A stretch of DNA of 64,000 nucleotides from Leguminivora glycinivorella (GCF_023078275.1 NC_062998.1:13219916-13283915), one strand, 5' to 3'; shown: positions 27,701 to 36,200, numbered from the stretch's first letter. Program-made: numbers and translations. The notes: generated by a model from the sequence alone, not told the origin.

Positions 27701-29989
27701 ATTCGTAATATTGTGTATCTCTAAGTTATTCTAAATCTTGTTTTTATTTACCTATCAGAAAGATAATGTGTTATCAATAAGTAACCATAAAAGAACGGAG
27801 GATATTTATTATACTTTATCAACTCACGCAACTTTTTTCTCTAGGATCACTTGGTATTTTCAGATCCAAAGCTCTCAGTTTACTGTTACTAAAGCTCAGT
27901 GAATTAGTGAACATTCATGTTCGTCCGATCTGTTATCTGAGACATTTGGGTTAGGGTCGTGTCCAAATCACTGACACGTCAGTTTATACGTTTTCGTGAT
28001 CGGCAGTTAAGGAATGACGAGTCATGGCTTTGATCAGATGTGATGCGTTTTGTTCGATTAGAGATTAGACCCGGTCTCACTGGGTCAGATCAAGAGTTCG
28101 GCGTTCTGATGCTGATGGTTCAATTATTTAATTGAATATCATAACGTCCAATCCCTAATACAAATTGAAAGTAACAATTATAAACATCATAATAATGACG
28201 GTCGATAAATTAAGAACCGTTTAAAATTGCTTGCCTACTCTCTAAGCCGAAGGCAGTATTAAGATTATTTTTTACTGGCCAAGGTTTTTAAATTAATTCA
28301 CCCGAGATAAAAAAAAAACAAATATGTCTTTACTAGAAAGTCACACGGATATTTTGATTTACTTACATACCTACTTGTTTATTTAAGATCGCGGTCAATA
28401 TATTAGTATTTTGTAGCAATCGTGCAAGTTTGGAATGAGCGCATTTAACTGTAGCACTCGATTAAATTCCACAAATGATGGTAAATTTACATTCAGCGCT
28501 GAATGAAACCTAAATGATGCAATTTACATCTGACACGGTTACAAAGAGTGAATTGGAGACTGTATGCTACTCGCGTAGTAATGCGTTCCTACGTTACCTG
28601 GCCCCGTAGCCGAATGGCATTTCTCCGACGCCAAACGAAAGCGATACGCCGCTGGCTCTGTCGCGCCAATACGCAAGCGCGATAGAGATAGATATCTACT
28701 AGCGCTTCGTTTCGTGAGCGTTTCGTGAGCGATTGTGCCATTCGGCTAGCCACCCTGGCAGTAAATTGACATGAGGAATAAAACTCAGGTTTAAAGGGCG
28801 AGTAGGTATTCAAGGTTTTGAGATCACTTTTAGGAAGTCGACCACATTTATACATATACATGTATTTGTGTAGGTGCTCTGGTTTTTTTAAACTAGTAAA
28901 TAGCCTAAATAGGCGACGAATACAAATAACTTCCCTCATCCCATCCCTAATTCCGCTAATATTTGCTCCACAGAACGACAACAAGTAGGTTTAGGGAGCA
29001 TTGATAGTATAATATATTTGATACAGTTTGCGTCATCCACGATGATGCACAGATTTGTCAAATCTGATTTCGAAGGAAATGATACTACGAGTCAAGGCGC
29101 GCGAGTCTTCGTCAAGAACGCGATTCGGCCTGTCACGAGAAGGTTGGCTAATCTCCTCCCACTCCATCCCTAATACCCTAATAAATAAGATCTTGCACCA
29201 CAGATTGACGCCAAGTAGATTTATGTCACTTAACTTCAAACTCGGGTAAATCCATTCTGCTTTAAGGTTGATTATGTATAAAAAATATATAATCTGAAAA
29301 ACCCGAGTTTGAAGTTAAGCGACACATTTAGGGCAGCGTTGACATGCGATAGGTAGTGTACGGTCCTGAAGGCATTGACGCATGATGGTAGGTACTAACC
29401 TGAAGGAGGCGGCGAGGCAGTCAGGCTCCTCGCGACACCAGCCCTGGCACTCGTATAAGGACAGGTTGCGCACCGTGTAGTACGCCGTGCCAGTGAAGTC
29501 CACGTCCGTCAGTTTTTCGAACGCGATTCGGCCTGAACAAAAATTATCAATCAGCTTAAGGAATAAAGATTACTTGAACATAGTCCAGTAGCGTCGGAGT
29601 ACCTAGTAGTAGTAAATTGCGAAAATACCACTTGAAGTTACTAAAGGAATACAGGAAAATTCAACGAGTAAGACGAGATAAGAGAGAAACAAATCGCTAA
29701 TATGTGAACTTAGCCAGAATTAAATTTTTTACTTTTTCACATTTTAATAATAGGTAAGAGCTGAACTTGTGTCTACGGAATATGTGCTAAAAGTGTTGAA
29801 TACTTACCTCCTTATTCATAAACGCACTTTTCTAATAGAAAAGGACAAATGAACTTTATTGGCTTGATAACTTTAGAGTACGTTTATGAATAAGGGGGTT
29901 AGTGAATATAATGTGTACTCACTAAGCACGAAGGAAACCTGCAGGGCCAATAGCACCAGCTGCGGCAGCCGCAGCGCTTCGCCCTTCAT
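12510..29989 (-). CDS. Secreted PAN/Apple-domain protein, probably PAN-ZP apical matrix family (5' part; seven exons)
   Basis: Seven exons join in frame: 29989-29923, 29532-29400, 16655-16565, 15361-15194, 14293-14165, 13795-13667 and 12735-12510. Every intron begins GT and ends AG, and the phases match (1, 2, 0, 0, 0, 0, then 1 at the exit), giving 314 codons plus one base. Residues 1-22 are a hydrophobic signal peptide. Three PAN/Apple modules follow. PAN1 has Cys 51, 55, 61 and 81. PAN2 has Cys 116, 146, 150, 158, 170 and 199. PAN3 has Cys 206, 246, 250, 258, 274 and 313. Both full modules share the C-x3-C-x7-C core and end in a Tyr-Phe-Glu-Asn-(Leu/Phe)-Cys stretch. N-glycosylation sites are possible at Asn45 and Asn85. 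In insects, tandem PAN modules after a signal peptide are known from ZP-domain proteins of the apical extracellular matrix that shape cuticle (neyo, nyobe, morpheyus, trynity, NompA). The ZP part is not in the window, so the family is inferred. The PAN content is secure. Confidence 0.88.
12736..13666 (-). other. Intron 6 of the PAN gene
   Basis: GT..AG intron. It contains an A- and T-rich tract (13242-13265) and no recognisable element or exon. Confidence 0.75.
13667..13795 (-). CDS. PAN gene, exon 6: end of PAN2 and start of PAN3
   Basis: The acceptor is TTCGTGCAG and the donor GTAACA. The 43 codons are in phase 0. Cys199 closes PAN2. Cys206 opens PAN3, followed by Val-Phe-Thr-Ala-Pro-Arg and a Tyr-Tyr-Thr-Asp-Lys-Glu-Leu-Gln segment before the next cysteine helix. 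The exon break falls at the same place inside the PAN module as between exons 3 and 4, which fits module duplication. Confidence 0.87.
13796..14164 (-). other. Intron 5 of the PAN gene
   Basis: Short GT..AG intron of 369 bp without visible features. Confidence 0.75.
14165..14293 (-). CDS. PAN gene, exon 5: second half of PAN2
   Basis: The acceptor is TATATCAG and the donor GTAACT. The 43 codons are in phase 0 and contain Cys158 and Cys170. The exon ends in Gly-Thr-Asp-Tyr-Phe-Glu, which leads straight into the closing Asn-Leu-Cys199 of the module in exon 6. A single-arm copy of a dispersed inverted-repeat element (14323-14623) sits about 30 bp upstream in the intron. Confidence 0.88.
14294..15193 (-). 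other. Intron 4 of the PAN gene
   Basis: GT..AG intron. The part next to exon 5 is a dispersed element arm (14323-14623). The rest, 14624-15193, has no feature that I can name. Confidence 0.75.
14323..14623 (+). mobile_element. AAAGAGGATCGAG foldback family, single arm in intron 4
   Basis: GAGAGGATCGAGTATTATAG through TTATCTGTCTATACGGAGTT. No second arm is next to it. Confidence 0.75.
15194..15361 (-). CDS. PAN gene, exon 4: linker and first half of PAN2
   Basis: The acceptor is TTTTTGACAG and the donor GTACTA. Fifty-six full codons begin and end in phase 0. Cys116 opens PAN2 (Val-Cys-Leu-Arg-Pro-Trp), and Cys146 and Cys150 form the C-x3-C pair in a Glu-Ala-Cys-Leu-Ala-Ala-Cys helix. The exon is much more GC-rich than its flanks, as are the other coding exons of this gene. 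Confidence 0.88.
15362..16564 (-). other. Intron 3 of the PAN gene
   Basis: GT..AG intron of about 1.2 kb. I see no repeat family member or exon in it. Confidence 0.75.
16565..16655 (-). CDS. PAN gene, exon 3: second half of PAN1
   Basis: The acceptor is TTTGTTTCAG and the donor GTTTGT. The 91-bp exon completes the split Ser codon and adds 30 codons with one cysteine (residue 81) and a possible glycosylation site, Asn-Asp-Thr, at 85-87. The Arg-Cys-Leu-Leu-Gln element matches the fourth-cysteine strand of PAN modules. PAN1 lacks the outer first and last cysteines seen in PAN2 and PAN3. Confidence 0.82.
17797..18062 (+). mobile_element. tRNA-derived SINE, older copy
   Basis: Same family as 23582-23850. 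The A box is GCCTAGCGGGTAGTGAC and the B box is GTTTGAATCC. The body carries the shared GATGAGCACAGATATTTG and the AATGTCCTATAAAT tail. More substitutions than the other two copies. Confidence 0.85.
18924..19050. mobile_element. GGGGCCCATTTCTCGAA-type MITE, first of a back-to-back pair
   Basis: Ends CCAGAGGCCCATTTCT and AGAAATGGGCCCCTGG are inverted. The arms continue with GTTACAAGTTACAAG and TTGTAACTTGTAGC. Confidence 0.75.
19047..19171. mobile_element. GGGGCCCGTTTCTCGAA-type MITE, second of the pair
   Basis: ACCCGTTTCTCGAAAGGTAC and GTACCTTTCGAGAAACGGGC are perfect inverted ends, continuing through AAGCCTTGTATTACAAGTG. It shares the CCTGG junction with the first element. Confidence 0.8.
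19586..20722. mobile_element. AAAGAGGATCGAG foldback element, two arms, split by a LINE
   Basis: Outer ends CAAAGAGGATCGAG (19586) and CTCGATCCTCTTTG (20722) are inverted. The left arm is 19586-19606 plus 20101-20361 and the right arm 20429-20722. The loop is 20362-20428. A LINE 3' end fills 19607-20100. Confidence 0.78.
19607..20100 (+). mobile_element. 5'-truncated LINE 3' end
   Basis: GAGTTTCTTGCCGGTCCC, then a GGCTGAGGCGTAGGGTTAAA region and an AATAAAT..CATTTTCATTTCATTTTCAT end are the standard 3' end of a lepidopteran non-LTR element. It is inserted in a foldback arm whose sequence continues on both sides. Confidence 0.7.
20785..20935 (+). mobile_element. Dispersed repeat, copy 2
   Basis: TAGCCTATGTCACTCTCCAT to TTTATAATATTAGTATGGAT, colinear with 4355-4525. 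Confidence 0.65.
21107..21935. mobile_element. 0.83-kb element with TAAGGT..ACCCMATMATGGAC inverted ends
   Basis: The left end is TAAGGTGACAGACCCAATCA followed by TGGAC. The right end is the inverse, GTCCATTATGGGGTATTTTA followed by CCTTA. Inside, the motif TCCATTATGGAC or a near variant recurs at about 21313, 21348, 21497, 21530, 21893 and 21910. The 98-codon frame at 21438-21734 has no recognised domain and is AT-biased, so I do not call it a gene. Confidence 0.65.
22949..23209. mobile_element. 261-bp MITE with AATCAACTTTTTCTTGTCT ends
   Basis: Arms of about 70 bp pair, including GTTACGGTC..GGTTTTATGCAAAA on the left and its complement TTTTGCATAAAACC..GACCGTAAC on the right. Confidence 0.75.
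23582..23850 (+). mobile_element. tRNA-derived SINE nested in mariner
   Basis: Starts GACCGGTCTGGCGCAGTCGG with an A-box-like tract, and has the B box GGTTCGAATCC near 23636. The non-tRNA body ends in a TCCTATAAT AT-rich tail. Direct repeats close to ATATCTTTT flank it. It interrupts the mariner between its left inverted repeat and the transposase stop. Confidence 0.85.
23871..24905 (-). pseudogene. Mariner transposase, D,D34D type, frameshifted
   Basis: The start codon is at 24905. The N-terminal helix-turn-helix part is followed by a break after about 104 codons. The middle is in other frames (24573-24286) and carries Thr-Gly-Asp-Glu-Ser-Trp, with the first catalytic Asp. The next piece (24279-23941) holds His-Asp-Asn-Ala-Arg-Pro-His with the second Asp, and Pro-Ser-Asp-Tyr-His-Leu-Phe with the third, exactly 34 residues on. 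The usual Asp in the Tyr-Ser-Pro-Asp-Leu-Ala motif is Tyr here. The C-terminus ends at the stop codon 23873-23871, reached after another frame break near 23941. At least three frame changes make it non-functional. Confidence 0.9.
25882..26249. repeat. Near-perfect hairpin, two 158-bp arms with 52-bp loop
   Basis: The arm 25882-26039 is the reverse complement of 26092-26249 with a single difference seen (GACTA against GACTC near the loop). The right arm runs directly into the LINE 3' end at 26250-26700, so the left arm looks like an inverted copy of that LINE's 5' remnant. Confidence 0.88.
26250..26700 (+). mobile_element. LINE 3' end, 5'-truncated (CR1-like by memory)
   Basis: AAAATCGGTCCACGATTCTC, an A20-type tract at about 26620-26640, CGAATTGAGAACCTCCTCC and TTTTTGAAGTCGGTTAAAAA form a very common lepidopteran LINE 3' end. 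The subfamily needs a search. The reverse 63-codon frame in it is an artefact. Confidence 0.65.
28605..28749. mobile_element. Short palindromic MITE with CGTAGCCGAATGG ends, copy 2
   Basis: Ends are CGTAGCCGAATGGC and GCCATTCGGCTAG. The interior matches the copy at 240-385 in reverse, with TAGATATCTATCTC-type and CTCTGTCGCG segments. Confidence 0.75.
29206..29345. repeat. Imperfect inverted repeat of about 38 bp, in intron 2 near exon 2
   Basis: ACTTAACTTCAAACTCGGG (ending about 29246) and CCCGAGTTTGAAGTTAAG (about 29302-29319) are exact inverses. The arms continue with mismatches to CGCCAAGTAGATTTATG and CACATTTAGGGCAGCG. Related direct copies of the outer part lie at 28930-29000. Confidence 0.6.
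29400..29532 (-). CDS. PAN gene, exon 2: first half of PAN1
   Basis: The acceptor is TTTTTGTTCAG and the donor GTTAGT. The exon encodes 43 full codons with Cys at residues 51, 55 and 61 in a C-x3-C-x5-C arrangement, inside a Tyr-Glu-Cys-Gln-Gly-Trp-Cys motif typical of PAN/Apple modules. It leaves in phase 2 and meets exon 3 across a 12.7-kb intron. Confidence 0.87.
29533..29922 (-). other. Intron 1 of the PAN gene (between the two 5'-most coding exons)
   Basis: GT..AG intron of 390 bp with no visible features. Confidence 0.75.
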
Positions 29990-30005
29990 GCTGCCGACTC
30001 AGCGC
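29923..30005 (-). CDS. PAN gene, first coding exon: end of 5' UTR and signal peptide
   Basis: An acceptor (TCCACAG) lies just upstream of 30005, so at least one non-coding exon precedes it. The ATG is at 29989-29987. The 22 codons after it read Met-Lys-Gly-Glu-Ala and then a Leu/Val/Ala-rich core, a typical signal peptide. The exon ends at 29923 with one base of a split Ser codon, followed by donor GTGAGTA. No other ATG lies in frame between the acceptor and this one, which decides the start. Confidence 0.85.
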
Positions 30006-30205
30006 CTGTGGACAATATATACGACATTAGAAAGGATACGCGGTATTGGCAAAGATGCGTGGTATGATTGCGCGGATTGCCAGTAAAGGCAGCACCAGTC
30101 TTACAGGTAGCGGATAAGATATAAACCGTTATTAATTAGTGATAAAGAATTAGTAGGTAAATAAATTAAGTATACGCCCCGGTTAATATTGTTATAGAGT
30201 GGTTA

Positions 30206-30395
30206 AGAAGTACTAGCGACCCGCCTCGGCTTCGCACGGGTACTATACCTACATGTAAACCTTCCTCTACAATCACTCTATCTATTAAAAAAAACCGCAT
30301 CAAAATCCGTTGCGTAGTTTTAAAGATTTAAGCATACATAGGGACATAGGGACAGAGAAAGCGACTTTGTTTTATACTATGTAGTGATGATACAC
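30206..30395 (+). mobile_element. Lepidopteran repeat fragment, CTAGCGACCCGCC type
   Basis: CTAGCGACCCGCCTCGGCTT, CGCATCAAAATCCGTTGCG and CTTTGTTTTATACTATGTAG are conserved blocks of a very common lepidopteran dispersed repeat, probably the 3' part of an RTE-like LINE. Confidence 0.55.
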
Positions 30396-31340
30396 TCACA
30401 TACGTAAACCGTAATGTCCGTAATAACGAAACAAAAATTATGAGGAGCAATAGGCACGTCTCCTTTTTTGCTTAGAAAATGGATTATTTATAACACGCAT
30501 AATGAATTTACAATTCATCCCCAGTTTCGAACCCTTTATAGAGTTCGTGGTCAACGGGTGACTAAGGAAAATGACAATTTGCGTAAACTACCCATACAAG
30601 CCGTAAATAATACCTATAGATTTTTGAGATTATTTTACACAATGAGATCGTAAAACTTAAGATCATAAAGATTAAGAGGAACAATTTTATTGTGTAGATA
30701 CAAGTCTCAAGGGCAGTGGATGTAAGTAGGTGTTAATGAAAAGAATCGATCGATTGAAAAGGTCCATTATAAACATTGCAATGAAGACGCTAGTACACTA
30801 GAAAGTAAACTCGGCCGCGTTCAAAAGAATAAGAAGATAGGAATTAATAAAAACAAGAATACTTCGTAGAAAGTCTGGCAAAAAGTTCATACTACGTACC
30901 GACACCGACATAGTTGTGATCTGAAGCTCACCGTCCCGATTCCTTAACTTGTGTGTACAATGCGACGGTATTGTTATCTTGCACAATGAATAAAAACGAA
31001 AGGCCACGTCTGTTGTAAGTATTATGTTAGTTATTAAAATTTCTCTTTTGCATTAAATTGGGAACTATGAGCAAAAGTAATTGTCATGTGATATTTATTT
31101 ATAGTAAATATTCTTCTTTGTCCGATATACTATGTAGGTAACCGGTGTAAAATTGCGAGAACAATTAGTCGTCAGTCGTACTTAATAATAATGTTGAAGT
31201 GTAAAGCGATGAAAGAAAAAAAGCTCGTTTATTTGCCGGCCTCGGCCGGGGGGAGTAGGTAAAGCATCACGCGCGGAGCGGACCGGCGCGGCGGCGTCGG
31301 CACATTAGGCGCAGGCCGCCCATCACCGGCTGAAACTCAC

Positions 31341-31440
31341 TTCCGGTGATTTGCAACTCGAATGCGGGTCAAGATCACCGCGGTTGCAAGCACGAAAGCT
31401 AATAGGAAAGTCAGTGACACGAATTTTCATTTACTTTTTT
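31341..31440 (-). promoter_or_regulatory. Candidate 5' non-coding exon or promoter block for the PAN gene
   Basis: The exon at 29923-30005 begins after a splice acceptor, so a 5' leader exon must exist upstream. The first clearly GC- and CpG-rich block in that direction is about 31220-31400. On the minus strand it has a strong donor-like site (GGAA then GTGAGT) with the last exonic base at 31341. There is no protein evidence and no clear TATA box. The true leader could be farther right, so this is only a candidate. Confidence 0.25.
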
Positions 31441-32339
31441 GCATCGCAATATCGCTTTCACTAGTCTTTTTATTAAGCCGAATGAATGATCATTTGTAAA
31501 CGTGAAAGTAAGGCGATTGTTGTATGTACTATCTATTTAGAAACGAAATGAAATATTCTTACATAGTTAATGATTTGGACAGCTTTCCACTATTCTATAA
31601 CGTTATGCACGATCAGATATGTTCAATAGTAAGGTTAAATTGAGTAGGCACTCATTGAAAACAACTCAATAATGTATTTTAGGCATTCAATCTCTTCATG
31701 CAATCTGCATTTCTTTGCTCAGTCGAAAAACAAGAAATAAATTATGTGAAGGTACTCGAAAACGTTACCGCTACTCGAATCAATCACAAGTAAAAGTAAC
31801 ATTTTTTGGTCTTCGTGGATTTGTTTTATGCGTCAGTTTTACATAAAAAGCTTATCAAGCAAGTATGCAGAAGAGATTTGTTTATAGAATACTCGTATAC
31901 TCAGAGATACAGTTTATGATAGCGTTTCTAACGCAAACTTGATATTTAGCTGCCTTGTACGGCTAGTGCGTCGTGCCGGAAGCCGCGGGAACAGTTACCT
32001 CGGCTCCACACCAGCCCCGTGGCTTAGCCGAGATATTCTCCCAGCGTAACCTTACACACCGTATTGATACACATTCGCACGAACACGGCCACGTCATTGC
32101 GAGAGGCTATTCTTTCCGGAATGGCACACATATTCCGGGTCAATTGACATGAGTACTCATTTTTGCTTGAAGGCACACTGACGATCCACTTACTTATTGT
32201 GGGATTGTGGGGTTTCACACTTATTTGTTTTATTTATCGTATGGTGAAGTTTAGTTAGACGTGTTAAAATCGAGAGACAGAAGATTAAATGTCATAACCA
32301 TTGAAATTCAAGATTGGATTGAATTCAATTCTTCTTATC

Positions 32340-32392
32340 TTTATATATATATTGTATATATGTATGTATTGTATATGTGTGTATGCGTTTAT
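32340..32392 (+). repeat. TA/TG-rich microsatellite
   Basis: Imperfect (TA)n and (TATG/TGTG)n run. Confidence 0.6.
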
Positions 32393-32504
32393 AATATTAT
32401 TTTGGTCAAAATAGTCTTTTGCATATTTTTTTTTTCTCTTACTTTTTGATGTGTTGAAATAGTTCGAATACCTACGTAATTTTTATGTTGGCACTACCCG
32501 TTCA

Positions 32505-32675
32505 TTGTTCTTTGCAATCTGTTTCCTGCTACCCTAAGGTTGTCTGGTAGAGATCGCTTTTTAGCGATAAGACCGCCTGTTGTTACCTGCTTCTTAATAC
32601 GTTTTGTTTTTGTACTGAATCTCATTGTCAATAAGTGGTGTACAATAAAGTATATATTATTATTATTATTTGTAT
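32505..32675 (+). mobile_element. LINE 3' end with TTA microsatellite tail
   Basis: GGTAGAGATCGCTTTTTAGC, GATAAGACCGCCTGTTG, GTGGTGTACAATAAAGTATA and a (TTA)n tail are a typical lepidopteran LINE 3' end. The frames reading through it are by-products. Confidence 0.65.
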
Positions 32676-32689
32676 GTCTTACCATATCT

Positions 32690-32815
32690 CGAGACCATGG
32701 GGTCCCGGACTTTTGGGAGGCATGTGTGGGGCCGAAGCCAACATCACAGAGGCCCTTTTAGACACTTTAATCTAAAGGCAAGGGATACACGTGGCGGATA
32801 CCATCCCCGAGCGCA
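32690..32815 (+). repeat. Dispersed repeat GGGAGGCATGTGTGGGGCC, copy 1
   Basis: Contains TTGGGAGGCATGTGTGGGGC, CGAAGCCAACATCACAGAGG and CCCTTTTAGACACTTTAA. The inverse occurs at 34820-34995, so the two copies could pair. Confidence 0.6.
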
Positions 32816-32999
32816 CAATATGATACATCCGGAGATGGTCCACTACGAGTATTATTATTATTGGTAACTAGGTAACTACGAGTAAGGAATTAAGGAACGG
32901 ATACGCTCTTGGGCCTCTTGGTTGGTGAACTAAAAACAAAGAAAGTTAACCCTATCCAAAATAAACGCTATAATATATATTTAATATCATGTGGGTATA

Positions 33000-34800
33000 A
33001 GTATGTAAAACTAGTACCTACATACATATGACGGTTATTGGACCGGTATCGACCAAAATGAGTGAAGAACACACCATTTCCCAAACTAGACATCCAATTC
33101 TGTTAAAGCGTTAAATTACGACACACCTACCTATCAATAAAACAAACTTCCCATTAACGAGGCGATTTTGAAATCAATTTGACTATTCGTTATTAATCGC
33201 GGTACAAACCGGCGCTGTGTGAATTAACGAGATAAATATTATAATCACAAACGGGGCGGAGGAAGCGGTTAAATTCCGAACGGCACCAGAACAGTAAATG
33301 CCTATGCCGTATGCATATCGCAATTAACGTACGAGAAAAACACGGTGACGTGATTCGTATGTCACATAATGATTGTAACAGTTATATCACGATGCGCAAG
33401 AGCGTATCGCGGAGGCGCGCTGTGCAACCACCGCCGCGCACAAGATGCGTACACAAATAGCCCAATTTAACGGTTAAACCTACTTGCTTCCGACGACGGC
33501 AGTAGATCATAACCACAGTTTGCCAACTCGAAAACTAAAAGCGGCAAACGTTATAACAAGGAACTAGAGCGTCACGTTAACAACGTAATGCCACATGAAT
33601 ATCATAATGACATGCCACCGTAATATATTTTTTCTTCACACGGCTGTCTTTGTCATAACCGCATAACAATGTTCAGCAGTGTTCGGAATTATGTTAATCA
33701 ATTTTAAAATTTAAACAATAGCTGCATATGTACAGGTGGAATAGAAAGAGAACATCGAATCGAACAATGCAGAATATTTGAATGAATCAAATCCAATCAT
33801 CATATCTAATAATCAAGTAATCAACGTGCCCTTATATTATGCATGAAGGCGATTTTCATTAAACATACAATAGCTTTTCGTTCCCATGCCGCCTCCGAAT
33901 GGATTAGTAGTTGGTAATTTCAATATGGATGCGCTACTATCTGACCTGTGTAATTATTTACCACGCTGCTTCGTACAATGAAATTACAGTTCATATTTCC
34001 TGTTAGCTGTCTCTGCCTACTCTTACACACAGTGGGGTTACGTCTTAATGCTATGTGAAAAGAAAGGGTTATAAAGTCGTATTGCGGGCCACACAATGGA
34101 ACTGCTAAACAAGAAATAAAATTACTTCGCAATTGCAACGAAGCATGGCATCCATTATTCCGCCTTATTTGTCGGCATGGACGTGTCGCTGGGAGTGATA
34201 TAGCTGTATGTAAAATAAAATAGAAAGCAAAACCTGACCTAAAAGTATGAACTGACCAATCATCAGTGTAATTAGTGACCGTGACTGTCGATCGCGGCCA
34301 TAAAGGTACGAGTAGTAAGCCGTAACAGCGTTCCGGTATGCCACGACTAGTCATTCATTTAGTTAATAGCACCTATTAAAAGTATTAAAACTTAATTTAT
34401 CGTGTTTCGATTCTGTATCTTAACCTCCTTATTTTGTGTTTTCATTTATTTTACATGGTGTCATACATAAGCAAATGTAAGAACTCACAAATAAACTAAA
34501 ACGAATACGAACCATTTATTGAGAAAATATTAACAGTACCTATGTGATATGAATAAATGGAGCAGTAAATGCAAGTATACTAATGACTATACCTAGATAT
34601 TTTTCTGGCACCAACGAAGTGACACTAGTGACTTCCTTCCGATATTTAGTTCATCGATAACTTACATAATAATATGTCATTAATTATTGTCGTGGCACTG
34701 AATCTTGAGTAGTTTCATGTGCTCTTTCTACCTCTTTTAGGGAATATAGGCTTGAACTTATGTGTATATAACATTAATGTTTTATACAAATATCACGTTT
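33000..34800. other. Stretch with no gene recognised
   Basis: No repeat family or exon was recognised. The 144-codon minus-strand frame at 33920-34354 has scattered Cys but no motif and no gene-like base composition. Confidence 0.45.
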
Positions 34801-34819
34801 GGACATAATAATAAATGGA

Positions 34820-34995
34820 CGGGTGTTGCCTCTGCGTGTGTCCCATGATACGGGCAAGGGCAACATCCGCTCGGTGTATCCTTTACATTTCATTAAAGTG
34901 TCGAAAGGGCCTCTACGCGTTGGCTTCGGCCCCGCGCACGCCTCCCAAAGGTCCGGAATACCATTGTTCCGTGATGGGAAAGACATAATGGACAA
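34820..34995 (-). repeat. Dispersed repeat GGGAGGCATGTGTGGGGCC, copy 2, reversed
   Basis: GCCTCTACGCGTTGGCTTCG and GCCCCGCGCACGCCTCCCAA are the complement of the 32690-32815 core. Opposing frames of 73 and 80 codons run through it without domain support. Confidence 0.6.
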
Positions 34996-35327
34996 TAATA
35001 ATAAAACGAACCACATTTAATTGGTTTACATAATTTCTTATATGATTAGGATTACTCGTATTCATGATTTTAGAGATTATTATTAGGGGTAATTAATAAC
35101 CATATGTAAGGCTATTTATCGATAAAAGGATTGTCGATGTTTTTATTTTGCCAAACACTAGCAACGACGTTCGTGCCAGAGAAATATCTAGGTATACTAA
35201 TGACAGTAACTTCACGACTTACTTTCGTGCATTTTTACATTGATTAAATAAACACGCGGACAAAGTGTCAACATTATGTATCCATCCACAACCTTAAAAT
35301 TTAAGCAATATTCATCGAGACGAGAAG

Positions 35328-35582
35328 AGGACGACGGGTTTGGCCTAGTCGGTAGTGACCCTGCCTGCTACGCCGCGGTCCCGGGTTCGAATCCCGGTAA
35401 GGGCATTAATTTGTGTAATGAGCACAGATATTTGTTCCTGAGTCATGGATGTTTTCTATGAATATAAGTAATTGTATATTATATATATTGTTGCCTGAGT
35501 ACCCATAACACAAGCCTTCTTGAGCTTACCGTGGGACTCAGTCAATCTGTGTAAGAATGTCCTATAATATAAACAAAAAAAA
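35328..35582 (+). mobile_element. tRNA-derived SINE
   Basis: Nearly identical to the copy in the mariner: TTTGGCCTAGTCGGTAGTGAC, then the B box GGTTCGAATCC, the same body and an A-rich tail at 35570-35582. Confidence 0.85.
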
Positions 35583-35790
35583 AATACATATTTTGGCATT
35601 CTCTTCGCATATTATATTTAATACCTTTACCTAAGAATCATCAGAAAAACCTGAGATAACTCGACGTGTTCGCGTTTTTCCATGAGAGTTCATTTATTTA
35701 CCTTTACACCACCTTTCTTTTAGATTTAATAGTAACAAGTCAGTAGAATATTTAGATATTATTATGCTTGCTTATTTAGATATTATTATG

Positions 35791-35850
35791 CTCGTAGACA
35801 TGTTTTTGTACATTAAACACAAGTTTAATGTACAAAAACATGTCTACGAG
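35791..35850. repeat. Perfect 28-bp-arm palindrome
   Basis: Left arm 35791-35818, centre ACAA, right arm 35823-35850, all bases paired. Just before it TATTTAGATATTATTATGCT is tandemly repeated (35752-35789). Confidence 0.88.
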
Positions 35851-35974
35851 TTACCGCGGAGTGCCTTTGACGACGCCGACGGGGGCAACTGGGTTCCATT
35901 CAACCTGTTCTCATACAAACTACATGTGTTTAGGCATGCAGGTATAATCGCCGTCATAAAGATGGTATTAACAT

Positions 35975-36200
35975 TTTTTTTTAACCCCCGACGCAAAAAC
36001 GACGGGGTGTTATAAGTTTGACGTGTCTGTCTGTTTGTCTGTCTGTCCGCCGGTCTGACTGTCTGCCTGTATGTCTGTGTGTATGTCTGTCTGAGGCGTC
36101 ATAGCTCCCGAACGGATGAACCGATTTTTTTGTTAGAAAGCTGAATTAGTCGGGAGTGTTCTTAGCCATGTTTCATGAAAATCGGTCCACTAGTCATTAT
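35975..36200 (+). mobile_element. LINE-like repeat fragment with TGTC microsatellite
   Basis: AACCCCCGACGCAAAAACGA, GGGGTGTTATAAGTTTGACG, a (TGTC/TGTT)n tract at 36023-36092, CATAGCTCCCGAACGGATGA and TTTCATGAAAATCGGTCCA are blocks of a common lepidopteran 3' repeat. Confidence 0.6.

Larger units (their letters stand above)
16656..29399 (-). other. Intron 2 of the PAN gene (12.7 kb), rich in transposons
   Basis: This intron separates the two halves of PAN1. It holds two SINEs, a broken mariner, LINE 3' ends, a 158-bp-arm hairpin and at least seven inverted-repeat elements, listed separately. No exon of another gene is recognised in it. Stretches such as 16656-17796, 22000-22940, 25082-25880 and 26750-28600 show nothing identifiable. 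Confidence 0.7.

Noticed and set aside
33920..34354. 144-codon minus-strand frame
   Set aside because: Longest frame outside transposons, but its composition is not gene-like, it has no recognisable motif and no splice context.
35991..36095. TGTC-rich tract as a possible CRISPR-like or satellite array
   Set aside because: It is a simple microsatellite inside a common LINE-type 3' repeat.
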